A DNA stretch of 64,000 bases from Chionis minor (Eukaryota; Chordata; Aves; Charadriiformes; Chionididae), in the NCBI GenBank assembly GCA_013398295.1, contig VZSF01007793.1:1-64000 (forward strand), read 5' to 3'. The number at the start of each line of letters is the position of its first letter. The stretch's first letter is position 1. The translations under genes and the position numbers were made by a program. Positions 37,201-49,877 of this stretch are shown here, in pieces. The notes under the pieces are model-generated. The model was not told where the DNA came from, did no database searches, and worked only from the letters and a program-made list of their open reading frames with translations.

Positions 37201-39908
37201 AGGTTTGTCTCATTCTTTGAAAGTAATTATGTAAATGATGCACTACAATGCTTAGAGTCTAGGGTGGAATTAGAGACTGAATGATTTAAATACAAATTTT
37301 CTGTAGGGTTACAATGTATCCCAAACACCTTCAATATAAACAATCCAAGACAAACTAATTTAAGGAACAAGCGGTTCATCAGGGAATTGCAATGCTGTTG
37401 GCAGGAGAGGGTCCCTTTCCCCTCCCCGCCAGAGGTTTGGGAAGATGCCTGACCAGAACTGGACCCCAAAACTAGTGTTGCACGTGTACGGACATAATAA
37501 GCTGCATACTGTGCTCAAATGCCTGTTCAGAGCAGGAGCTGACAGCAGACTCCAGTATCAGGAATAAAGTTATCTCCTATGGAAATGACTGCGCAGGCAC
37601 AGGAGGGGAGCAGACCTCGCAGGACAGACCGATACAGGATGGACAATACAAGCATAATGCTAAAAAGATTACCTGTGCAATTCGGAAAAAACACTTCAGA
37701 GAACAGAAATTCTCTGTGACTGCTCCTAGCAGCAAGAGAAGAAACACTGGGTGCCCGGCACAAGGATCAGAGCCTCGTCTGGCCACAGGCTTTCATGTGC
37801 CAGCTCAGCTAATAGATGTGCAGGCAGCAACTGAAAGGGGGGAAAAGCCGTCAGGCGGTGAATTACCTGTACACGAAATGCCAGCACTGCCTGTCTTTCT
37901 TACACAGAGGTGCCTACTCATTAGCTGTCACTTTCAAGTCAGTGTTAGCTTAAGATTTGTCTTGGAAAAAAACCCCACGGTGCTCTATAGAAATTGAAAC
38001 ATTTTTCTTAAAGAGATAATAAAAAGCGAGACTGATGAAGTAAAGGATTGAAAAAACAAACATAAAACTGCCTCAGCTGTATTCATTGGTGGGTTTAGTA
38101 AAATGAAGCCTAGGGAAACAAGTACTTGAGGGAAAGTAAACTAGATTTTTTTAAACCCTTCTTATTTTTATTTCTAAGGTGCTTCAACTGACTGATGGAA
38201 GGTTATTTTCTCAGCTGTGAATGATTCATAAGAAGAGAATAAAATCTGAAAAGCACATTCTTGCAGTAACACTCTACCATAAAAAACCACACCAGCACAT
38301 CCAAACTGTAACATGAGTACTAAGGTTTTTCCAGCCACACCTTAAGTATCTGAAGATAAACTTTGATGTCCTAAAATAATGCTGCTTAAATGTTGCCTGA
38401 TACTTTTTTAGGCTGTGGCAGCTCTCATTTGATCCTCCCATCTAAGTCTCTTTCTCTATTCTTGAATTTAAATGTTCTCCACTTTTTCCTGTGCATATTT
38501 TCACTGTAATTTAATTACTGAACTTTATTTCACAAATAGCTAATATAGAGTCCAGACTAAAAAGAAACATTAAAGACGAGCCTTTTTACAGCTACTTAGA
38601 TACCTAAAGCTGCAAATAAGCACTAACTACTTTCAAGAGTATGGATATCTGATCTGGGGCAAGTTTGGTTCCTAGATACTTTGAAAAAGTGTATTTTCCT
38701 AGTTGGTCATTTAAATACCTTTAAAGGATCTAACCCAAATGCCGAGTTCTAGTCTAGCGTAATGAGCCACCCTTTAAAATCATGGAGACAGCCTCCAGTC
38801 CTGTCTTAGTCCAACTTTGCAGAAGTTGTGAGCATATTTAAGCATGTAAATAGTCCCAGTGGAATCAAAGCGACAGTGTCCGGCTGAAAACAAGACAGAT
38901 ATTAAAGGAAAAAAAAGTGTGAGAGTCTGTAGAAAGATTGTATTTACAATGTGCATACCAGCAAGAGGCTAAATTAAGGCTGTGGGGATGGCTTTCAGCC
39001 TGCGTGTTGACCATGTGCCATTTCAACTTCAGGTTCCTGTACAGAAAAGTGGCGATGTTCCCGAGAGCGTTTTTGCCCACTCTTCTATGCCAGTGGAAAT
39101 TAGGACTGGAGCACTGAAGCATAGGTGGTTAATTTAAAATGGACCTAAGTATATTTTTGAAATATGATTTTTTTTTTTAAAATATGCAATTAAAGTATTT
39201 TCTATGGCACTATATTGTTAATACTGGTTTGACCATCACAGATGCTAGTACGTGATACATCCCTTTGGCAGCGTGATCATATAAAACACACAGATTGGTA
39301 ACTCCATGAGTTTCCTACAATCTTCGCAATGCCAAGGATGATATTTCAAGAATTTGTAAACTTCTGCATGGTATCTGAAATCACTCATACACCTTGCTGA
39401 AACCTGGAAAGTCACATACCTCCACTGTCATTTTCAGTAGGGGATGTGAGCAGTATCTTGCCTACAATTCTTACTTCTCTGAAAACAGTGCCCTGTCCTA
39501 ACACATGGTGTATTTAATCCCTGACCAGCTCTTCATGCAGGTGATAATTTTTTTTTTTTTTTTGTGATATTTTACTCATCCAAAATGCCATCGGTCACAA
39601 GCCAGGGAGGGATACGCTGAGTAGAGTTATGGCAGAAAGCACCACTTCTCAATATCCTATGTTTAAATCTAACTTTCAGCTCAGTATAGCTGACTATAGT
39701 CCTGCGAGACTAGCCGGGGGAAAAAAAAAATCAGAAATTTTGTCTTGTGTCTTTTCTGTGACTTTATTTTTGTTTCTTTCTCTCTGAGATATGCCTTTCT
39801 TCATTCCTCATGAGAAACTATGCTGGTTTATTACATGGTTAAAGCAAGTTTATGTGTTTATTCACATCATTTAGTTAGAATATACAGAATTTAAGTCGCA
39901 ATATAGCT

Positions 39909-40028
39909 GTCACTTAGTGAAACCTTAACAATTTGACTAAGATGTGCAAGTGCTGAGCTTACCAAAATGTCATTTATTGAAACCTCATGAATTTGTATAA
40001 AGTGTAGATATGTTGAGTTTGCCAAAAT
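39909..40028. repeat. Diverged 60-bp tandem duplication
   Basis: The segment at 39909-39968 (GTCACTTAGTGAAACC...) is followed directly by a similar one at 39969-40028 (GTCATTTATTGAAACC...), with roughly three quarters of positions matching by eye. Both end in GCCAAAAT or ACCAAAAT-like text. Confidence 0.7.
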
Positions 40029-40271
40029 ACAGGCAGCTGTCTATGTCCCTTCCCTCCTGCTTCAGCCTGGTATGGGGAGAAATCCTTCCCAAACAGATGG
40101 GTTAGCTCATTTTCAGGTAGATCAATTTTTTGACCAGTACCTGTGATAGGAGTGCAAGTTGTCATGCTTGCACTAGATTATTTTTTTGTGGTTGCTGGAG
40201 CGAGCTGTAATAGTGAAATACACTTCAGTATGGGCTAGCAGCCCAATTACATATCCTAATATGACTATTAA

Positions 40272-40308
40272 CAGTCTCTTCCGACCAAAATGACTCTATG
40301 ATTCTGTG
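40272..40308 (+). mobile_element. CR1 3'-tail scrap
   Basis: CTCTTCCGACCAAAATGACT followed by CTATGATTCTGTG is the typical plus-strand CR1 3' end with its ATTCTRTG repeats. Only the last few dozen bases survive. Confidence 0.7.
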
Positions 40309-43300
40309 TTTCCATACAAAAGTGATACCCTTTGACTCTGACGGCTCCTTTTCTAGTTACCTGTCCATGCCACAGTCACACCTCCGTGCCAAAGTGTAGG
40401 TGGACCAAGCGCGGTGTGAAGCAAGAAGTTCCTGGGTCTGACAGGCTGCCCATATGCTGATCTCCGAAGACTGATCCACTGTCAGAAGGTACCATTTCTA
40501 TAACTTAGGTGTGCCTTGCGTACAAGGTAAGCAATATTAAAGTTCTGTGAGAATTAGCAGGCAGCTGCATCAAGAGTAAAAGAGGCCAGTGCTAATGGCT
40601 GGTAAAGAAATCCATGATGGAAAGAATCACAGACATGATCCTATAGGAAACAGAGGCTTCCTGAAAGTGAAATGTATAATTCCTCTGTTAATCCATCTTG
40701 ATTCTGACTACTTCATCGTGAAATCTTACGTCTCCTGCAAAAGTCAATCCACACATAGCTTAAGTCTACAACCCCCTTTAAAGTCAGTAAGGGCGGATCT
40801 CTGCCTGGTATAAATTCTTATATTTGTATCTCCACATGGAGAGAGGAACGTGGAGTTCATTTGAGGTCCACAACTCATTCTTTTCCCATTAGAGCTGGAA
40901 ATGCTTTTAGAGAATGCAAATATATGGAACTCAAAAAAAGGCAAAAAGATGCCTGCCAAATATAGGAGCTATATTTAAAGCCTGAAAATCAGGCGAGTGG
41001 ATGGCATGGAACCATCTCGGGTTTCTGAACTGGGGGACTGATTGGATCAGGCAGGCAGCTGGCAGGGAATTTTTAATCTCCGAGGAGCTGGAATGGCAGA
41101 CAGGAAGGAGAGTGCAGGATGAATGATGAAAAGCAAACCAGTACCTGCATTTCTGCTTTCTGAAGATGTAATCTCACAAATATGTGCCTTGCCTGAGGAG
41201 TCGGCATCCCAGTAAGAGGCTGGCTCAACCCACTCGGGAGGCAGAGCAGCAGTTACACCTCCCACTGGCTGGAGCATAAGAGCTGTTTTCCATACATTGC
41301 AGCATTTCCTCCTAATTCTTGCAGACCAATACGCTGGCAAACACTAGCAGAGCTCCCCACAAAGAAGGCCGTTCAAAAGGATCATGCTACCTGCTGTGAG
41401 CCTGCACCGGTGCAAGCCACCAGCTTCTCCCTTCTGTGAGACGAGGTGAGAAGACGAAGAAATCTGAAGGAAGTCTTAAATTCATAAAGCTCCCTAATCC
41501 CCATTCTAAATAATCCCTTAGGAAGCTTACATTAATGTAAATTTCATATAATCTCATTGCCCAGGATGTTATCTGCCATCCCAGTGTTAGTCCTCAACAG
41601 ATCGACACAGGCATTTAAATAGCAATACAGGTTTGCAGTTGCATATGTGCATTAATGCTGGCTATAGATAATGGTGTAGGTATTCTTAGGGAATTGTCAA
41701 GTCCTGTTATTTTCCTAAAGCCTCTTGGTTGCTCTTTAACCACGAATATTTAAGATGCAATCGCAAAATGGTTTCTAATAATCCCAGCATTTAGTTTGCC
41801 AAATGCTCTCCTGTTAGCAGTAGTGGGCAAGTTGCTGGCTTTAAATTAGATTTTGACTAATCTTTGAAAGTGCTGCCTGATTTAGGGGACTGTGCAGGTG
41901 GCCCCTTGTAGTAATGCTGCTAACTCCACATGGGCTGAGAAAAGGCCAGGTGAAAAGGTGACATAAAGACCTACAGGCTTCACTGTGCATTTACTTCACA
42001 GCTTTACCTTTTGTAGTTTTGGCTTCTGCTGCCACATTCAGCTGTACCTTTTGTAGTTTTGGTTTCTGCTGCCAACTTCTACAAGGGTACGGAGCACGAA
42101 ATTGCCAAAGTGGCAAGAAATCTCAAATCTCTTTCAGTTCATAAGAGGACTTCCTTCACTTTTTGTAAAACTCGGGTTGGTAATGGGGCATGTAGGGAAA
42201 GCCCTTCTGACGGGGCATAAGACGATCCCTTATAGTCATTCATCAATCGGTGCCGAGAGCCTGCAGCTCCGTCTGCCTGTACTTGCCTTTTCCGTCCTGC
42301 TCTTGCATGTCTACAGGGTATGTGCCATGTCTGCTCCTGCTTCTCTGCAGACACTCGGAATCTATGCACCGCATCTGGTCACCCTCAGCTCTCACAGGCA
42401 ACTGAGGGTCTCTCTCTGCGAGAATTTGAACCGTAACGTTTGCCTGTGCCAACGTCTCTTTGAATGTACGTGTAACGCTCTTGGCTACATTTTCTCAGAG
42501 CTGCAAAACTGATGTCCATCAAGCCAGCTTTTCAAAAATAGGTTGGCAGTTGTTGGGAACTGCACATAGTAAGTGTCTCTCTAACTCAGAGATCCCAAGT
42601 CTGTACTACAAAGTGTCTTGTAGTAACTTCTGAATTGCCATGCCAATTTTCAAGCTCTTCTGACTCTTCCTGCAACTTCTAGACTGTACAGAAATACTGC
42701 TCTGACACAGAAAAGCTGTTTCAGCCTTGCTTTGTCTCTAGGCGAATTTCTATTTGCTTACTGCACGCAGATGAGCCCTGGGCAGTGCAGTGACACACGG
42801 TTTACATAGATTGTGTCTCCTTAGCTCCGGGAAAAAAAACCCGTGTCAATGAATTTTGAAGTGGAGCTGAATTATGGGTGGCCGTTTCTCGCCATCCTAA
42901 ATTCAGACAGCCTGGGGTGTTATCTCTTGTATCAATTTCTGTGGCTAATTTGTGTATGGATGTGGACTTTCAGAGGAGTCTGAATATTGATTTTGAATTA
43001 AAAGTTCTGCTTAACCTGAGTTACAAGTTCTCCCCAAGTTCCTGCAGGGGAATCTCAACGGACCAGGACCTCACCTTTTAACTCTTTTTTTTTTTATGCT
43101 TTTCTCCATAATCTCAGGCCATATGGGCTAGCTACAAAGCCAAACAGGGCATAAATATCTGAGAAATCGCAAACAACCATTGAAATAGGAAAAATCAGAT
43201 TGAAAATAAACAATGTAAATTCAAATAAAAACCTTGATAGAAACTAGCTAATGTCTGAGCTGGCTTTCAATCTGATTTATGTTATGCAGCATTGTAACAG

Positions 43301-46300
43301 GGTTAGCTATGTAAACAAATAGCCCCAAACTCACTCTCTGTGCAGGTTTTGTCTGTGGGTTTATTTTTTTACAAGCTTAAAAAAATGAATCCAGTTCATG
43401 CTGGTGATCAGGAGTGCAAAAGAAAGATTCAAGCAAAGGAAAGACTTGAAAGTGCTAGGAACAAAGAATGGGAGAAAACAAAATGCAAAAAGGTATATTT
43501 AGGGAAAATAACATACTCCTAATTAATACATAATCTTTGATCTAAGGGTATCATGAAGACACACTAAGTAAAACAGAGGGTAAAGGGTAAAAAACTGGTT
43601 GTCTCCAGAAAGAGTTAAATATTGGGGTTTGGAGAAGAGAAATAGACATTGAATCATGGAAAGAAGGAAAAGGGAGTTTGAAATGTAGTTTAAACATTAG
43701 ATGGGGCCAGAAAAAGAGAAGAGAGGAAAGATCCAAAGAGCTGAGGTTAGGGGTATGATATTTAGAAATGGAAATGCAAAAGTGAACTGTGGCAAGGATG
43801 CTATACAGGCAGATAAGGGTAAGAGATGAAAGAGAAAAGGGAATGGTTTAGACAAAGATACTAAATGTCAGATCAAGAATCTCCAAAGTACAGATCAGAA
43901 GGGACCACTGACAGAAGAAGAAAAATAGAGACACCTGAAAGGAGAGAAAGATTATCTGGTTTATTACCAATTCTCTCAGACATCCCGGGCAACTGCTGGA
44001 AAACAGCACTGCTCACCCTCTTCCAAAAGAAGAGATGACAAAAAGAAATATGGACACGCTAAATGTTCTTGACTAAATGAAGAAAGGATGTGGGAAGGCC
44101 ACTAAATACAGCAATGGAGAAATTAGGGCCTGAGATCACGAGCATGTGTACCAAGAGGGTGATACTAGCTGATACATGAGATGATTCAAAAATACCACCT
44201 CCAAAAGATAATATTAGAAATAGGAACAGTAAGGAGAAAAGCAGGTTGCCAGAATGTTGTGCATTAACACTAGAATTAGCAGGTTATCAATGAATATAAA
44301 ATGATAGGAGGCAACGGACAAAAAAAAGGTAGAAGAGGAAAGAAATAGAATTTTGAAGAGCAAAATATCATACTGCATCATTTATACAGCTTAGAAGTAT
44401 AAGGCACCAACACTGCTAGAAGAAAAGCAGTGGTTTCAGTTAAGTTTTCTCCTTGTATGCATGACACGGTGGCAGCCCCACAGAGCCCACATGTCTCAAG
44501 AGACTTGGATGACTTCAGATGAAAAATCCAGAGCTAGTTATCACACATGGAAGTCATCCTTCTTGAACAGTGAGTGTTCTGCAAGAACTTCTCCAGAAGT
44601 TCTTCAGCTTTGCTACCGAGCAGGGGCTGGGAGAGCTGAGACCTCTTCCCAGCCTGATGTCTCTATCAGCAACTCTGGCTCCTGCAAAGTTTTCAAAGAG
44701 CTGATCAATATATTATGAACAGCATTTCATTTGGCATTTGGGGTGAGGTTGCACCATCCCATCGGACCACAACTTTCCCAGACGGATGAGATTATAACCA
44801 AGCGGTTATTATAACCAGGTGGTCATAGCCAAGGGCTCACACAGGGACACAAAGCAACAGGAACTCGGGAGAAGTGGAGGATGCAAACCAGCTCTGGAGC
44901 TCACCTCCCCGTTGACATGGCTGATGACCTGCGTGTGCGCCAACAATTCGCATGGATTGTAGCCAGGTGTGCAGTGTGGAGACTGACCTGTTCCCCTCGG
45001 CGCTACTCACACACAAGGCTGGAAAGTTGTGCCAGAGGTAGGACGGCGTATAAGCTGAGGAAGAACGTGGCTTTCAGCTGAAATATTGTAAAACACAGGA
45101 AGGCATTTTAAAAATTGCGGTAAATATGGCATCTTCTCACTCAGCAGATCTGGTAATTCAGTGCAGTATTCATTCTCTTTACCGATCACAGTAATTTGTC
45201 ATTTAGACTTCTCCATTCGGCTCAAGGAGCAGAGATGACACAGCTATGAGGAAGTCAGCAAGGCGCTACTGGTTTTCTCACTCTGCCTTAACCCAGAAGC
45301 CGCACGGTTTAACTGGACTGACACAGTTAAACAGCCATAGTTATGAGAGAGAAAATACGTCTCAAATGGAGGAACTCAACTACCAAGAAGGGCAGTGAGC
45401 TATGCTTGAATTAGTAATCTCATATAAGAATTATGTGGTCATACCTCAGCTAGTTATGTCAGTAAAAGGGAATCGCGTCTCTGTACATCACTGCTTTAGC
45501 AACACAAAAGCTGTGTGCAAAAACAGGCTGTCAGACATAAAATTGTTATCTTTCCATCTGTTGCAAAGATTTTTCTATTGTTATCGAATGTATCGATAAG
45601 AAGTACACTGTCACTCATCACATCACAAAGATTTCAATTAGAAAAGAGTTTTTTGCTTATGAATTGACTGATTTTTCGTTCTGATTTTCAAGAAAGCAAA
45701 TCCCAAAATAGTCATATTAAAATATCTGGATTCAAATACTGACTTCCTTGCCTAAATATAACTTCCCTTCTCTGGCAACAGCCCCAATAAGAACTTTGCA
45801 AAGTCCTCCTTTGACAACTACCCAAAACCAATATCCCAAAACCAGAAAGCACCAACTTTTACTGATAGCAAAGAAGAAAATAATGTGGAATGCTGTCATT
45901 GCATGCCATGGTTGCCGGGTCACCACACGTTTTAGTTAACTGCTAAGTGGACAAATATTCATTCTACCATTTCAGTGAAGACAACCAGCAAAAAATCTTG
46001 AAGATATTTTACTTACTTTTTACTGTTATAATTTAATTGACATTTATGAAATTCTTGCAGTTAAATCCGACTAAAACAGTTTCTACTGTTCATTGAAAAT
46101 TGGTTGCCTACCTGAGCATACCTACACTTTCCAAGGTGCTAGAGAGAACAAAGAAAAATGATCTGAAATTAACTGACATTAATACCTGCATATGATTGCT
46201 GTTTTCTGCTGCAAGAACACTAGCTAACAAAGTAGTATGACATTTCTAAAACTTAAAACCTCTAAAGATTCTGCATGTTTGAGACTATCATTCTCAAACT

Positions 46301-49300
46301 CTATATAATAAATAATGAAAAAACATCTAACTATTTACTCCCTCCAGACTACTTAGCTATCAAAATGTGTATATCTGGGATATAAAGGCACATGTGGATT
46401 GCTCTCCTATGAATCTCTCACTGCCCCCTCTCTTCGGTTTTTGCCTAAAGGTGCAAAAACTTGTTAAAGTAGTTTCCTTTTACCTTTAGAGGTGACTAAT
46501 ATTACTCTGAGTAATATTTTAATTTTAAATTAATTAATTTCAATTTTAAAAGGAGATACAGTTTTATAGGTCTGAAAGGTACACAGAACCACACACAAAA
46601 ATCAGAAACAGTGTAGTATTTATTATAATTTTCAAATGCAGATGTATTTTGAAAAGTATACTTAATTTTATGCTTTACTTGTCTCAAGAACGACTCTGAG
46701 AATGCTTTTTATTATATCAAAGATATGTTCCAGTTTTTTTTTTTTTTTCTATTTTGGCCTTGATTACTTGTATTCTTAAAACTTCGTGTTTTCAGTTCAC
46801 ACTTCTAGAATTAACTTTGGGTTACTTAAAGTGACTTTACTGACTTGATGCCAAATTACAGGAAAAAGCACATAGTTGTCCAAACTCATTATCTGAAGTA
46901 CTAAAGCAAATGACAGCCTTAGTAATCTGTGTTTTGTAGAAAAGGTTCTTATTTTTAAAGATGGTGCAAGCTAAAGCAATATCCTTCCTCTCCCTCCAAC
47001 AGATACCACCCCAGACATAAAAAGCCAGTGTCGTGAAGGTTTAGCTAGACAATGTAAAAAAATGTCTAGCTCAGACTGTGTACACAGGCTGAAATGACTA
47101 ACATTTACATAGCGTACTACTTCCTTTTTCACTGCTAGCATTTTGGATCGGAGGTCTGCGTTTCCCCGTGAACAAACACCTGAGATAGCAACAAGCTTCA
47201 AAATGGATTTTGCGTTCTCTGCTCGACTATAAATGTGACCAAAATCCACGTGAAAAGAAATATTTGGGCTCCTATACAATTCCAAAAGCTATAGTGTTAG
47301 TATATAAAGTGCCTGACCTAAAAAGATAGTTTCGGTGAGTTCATTTTAGCTTGGCTTCTTAGAATGATCTAGGAGGCTAGCAAAAAAGTCATAGATTCTC
47401 TAAAGATATGGGATTTTGAGGGGCTGTATGTTTTTTAAAGCAAGTTCCACAGCTCACCTTCAAAGTCCAGCCCAAATTATTAAATTCTTCCTGTTCTTTT
47501 CATGAGGGAGTATGACAGCACTCAGTAATTTATTTTCTTTGTCATCAGCTAATGATTTCGTGTCTCCTGATTTTCTAAGCCTCATCTTGCAAAGACTACA
47601 CTTCTTGTAGACTGAACCCTTGCTTAGCCAAGATTTGCTGCTTACTTACACGAGTTTTCTCACTCCCATCAACACTTTCACACACAGAATTCTCTTACAA
47701 GGAAAGAGAGAGTCTCCTTATCTGGATCCTGGGCCGATGAGGTCCACGTGGAGTTGAATCCTAAAGAATATACAAATTTACTACATGGATAGTAGAAACT
47801 TCTTCCCGAACTTGCTTTTAGCAGGACAAGCTGTTGCAAAGAAAATCATGGATCTTAAATCAAAGGATTACTTTAGGAAAATTATCTGAAGGGCTCTGTG
47901 GGTTTTACATGAACTTCAAATAAACCTAGCCAAAATGAAAAGGACTCCTCATAAGCTTTGTGGTAAACTATTTAAGCAAGCAAAATGTGTTGATTTATTT
48001 GACACAGCTTCTGAATTTAAAAGACTTTGCATCTGTATTTTCACTAAATAAATAATTAACAGAGATAATACAGAGGGGTACATCTTTCACAGAATCTATA
48101 GATCTCTGCATGGGACTTTATTGGAATTTCAACAGAAATTTCTTATTTCATCAGAATATCCTTTGGATGGAACTCACATCAGATACTGCATAATAAGAAA
48201 CCAGAAGATCATGGGGGTCTTTTTGTAGGGGTTCTAGTAAAATGTTCATACAGCTTAGCCATGGGCATTTTCTCACCACACCAGTCCCCCTCCCCCATTT
48301 TCACTGTCTTCCAACAATTTGATGCATTTTCTGAAATGCTTTTAGAAATGGATAAACTGTCCTCACCCAGAAAGAACAGTAAACAAAGCTTTAGCCAAAC
48401 TATTTATTGAAAAATGAAGATTCAAGTAAGCAAGAGACTGTTTCTCACGGTTTAATTCTAGGCACCATAAATGATTCTTTATTACACAGGTTTCCTAAAG
48501 GGCTTCCATAAAATATTTTATTCTTCCTCTAAAATAGAAAAAGTATTATCTCTAGCTTTTGGAAAAAAATAAAATTGGCAGATACGGAAAATATTTAAAA
48601 CAGGTTTTGAAAAAAGTCACAAACAGTATGTCTCAAACAAATTGAGATTTTTGGCTCTGGTGCGATTACATTGCTTGAACCCCACACTTGTAGACATGTA
48701 AATGTACTGTGGTTTACTCAACTTCACACTGCATTCATGCAAACAGCACCCCTGTTAATGGCACCTATAATAGTGAATTGCATTGGTGCATTGACTCCTA
48801 CAGCAAAGCCTTCAAGTGTAGTAAATAAAATAAGAGTTCGGTAAGGTTTTGAGTGCAGATACTGCATAAGCCGCTTTTTTCTGTATTTACTGTAGAAATA
48901 CATGGAGTTGCACAGAAGGACCTACATCAAATCCAAATACCAAAAAGGCTGGAAGGGAGAGAATGACTGTCCTTTTTGACCTCTTCAAAGACCAAGTAAA
49001 GGTTTGTTTGTCTTTTGACTCTTGGATAAATGATTATGCCATTCGGGTGTATCCACACACAAGTAGCTTTACGAAAACAAAACACATCCAAAGCCGCTAA
49101 CTTTCTGCTGTTCATCAGCTGCTGCAAGAATAAACTATGGCCAGAATTCTTGAGCAAGGACCAAAAAAATTTATTTTAAAAATCCCTTAGTTCTCAGAAT
49201 TTAAGCATGCATTTTCTGTGTTACTCAGTTTTTTCTTTCAGTATCAAAAGCACCAAGCTGATAAATATTTGCTGTTCCACTGTCAACAGTATCAAAGACA

Positions 49301-49312
49301 CTGCTGAAATTA
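40309..49312. other. Intergenic DNA between TMEM154 and TIGD4, second part
   Basis: No supported gene. It contains a 40-bp tandem duplication (42001-42080) and an unusually purine-rich plus strand from about 43540 to 44360. The remainder is AT-rich with no recognisable exon or RNA gene. Confidence 0.6.
42001..42080. repeat. 40-bp tandem duplication
   Basis: Two adjacent 40-bp units share TACCTTTTGTAGTTTTGG and TTCTGCTGCCA, with only a few differences (for example GCTTTACC against GCTGTACC). Confidence 0.9.
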
Positions 49313-49545
49313 TCATAGAATCAAAGAATGGTTTGGGTTAGTAGGGACCTTAAAGATCATGTAATTCCAACCCCCCTACTCTGGGCAGGAGCACCACCTA
49401 CTAGATCAGGTTGCTCAAAGCCCCATCCAGCCTGGCCTTGAACACTTCCAGGGATGGGGCATCTACAACTTCTCTAGGCAGCCTGTTCCAGTGTCTCACC
49501 ACCCTCAGGGTAGAGAATTTCTTCCTAATATCTAATTTACATCTA
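49313..49545 (-). mobile_element. Short CR1 3' fragment downstream of TIGD4
   Basis: Starts with ATCATAGAATCAAAGAATGG and continues with CTAGATCAGGTTGCTCAAAG, GGGATGGGGCATCTAC and GTTCCAGTGTCTCACCACCC. This is the CR1 3' region in minus orientation, truncated about 230 bp from its tail. Confidence 0.9.
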
Positions 49546-49877
49546 CTGCTAATCTCTTCCTGAAGAAAGAAATCCAGGTGGGCGCCAGTTCATCCTGAAT
49601 GCACTGAACTGCTCAAAGAATGGCTTTTGCCTGCACTGTACTTACTACAGTTATCATTTTAAAGATTTATTTCCTCTCTCCACCCCAAATTTTGTGTTCT
49701 TTCCTCCTGATTTTGTGGAAAACTTCAGTTCACAGACCTTTTGTTATATACATCTAGGCACCTGAGCAAGACACATTAGAGGACGCTGCAGCAACACTTA
49801 TTACTAAACTGCCTATTTTTGTTTACTTATGTAATTCCTTTTTTTCAGTTACATGCTTTCACACTTTGCTAAAATAC
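49546..49877 (-). other. TIGD4: Probable TIGD4 3' untranslated region
   Basis: Lies directly after the TIGD4 stop. An AATAAA polyadenylation hexamer occurs on the minus strand at 49666-49671, about 207 nt past the stop. Transcript end not proven. Confidence 0.5.
49666..49671 (-). terminator. Candidate polyadenylation signal AATAAA for TIGD4
   Basis: Canonical hexamer on the minus strand at a sensible distance after the TIGD4 stop codon. The CR1 tail fragment lies beyond it. Confidence 0.45.

Larger units (their letters stand above)
31901..40271. other. Intergenic DNA between TMEM154 and TIGD4, first part
   Basis: No supported gene. It includes a CAA-type simple repeat (31925-31948), a long perfect inverted repeat (34108-34223), a T run near 39549-39563, and a diverged 60-bp duplication (39909-40028). 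Open frames of up to about 130 codons in the GC-rich part (32400-32830) show no family resemblance. Confidence 0.6.
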
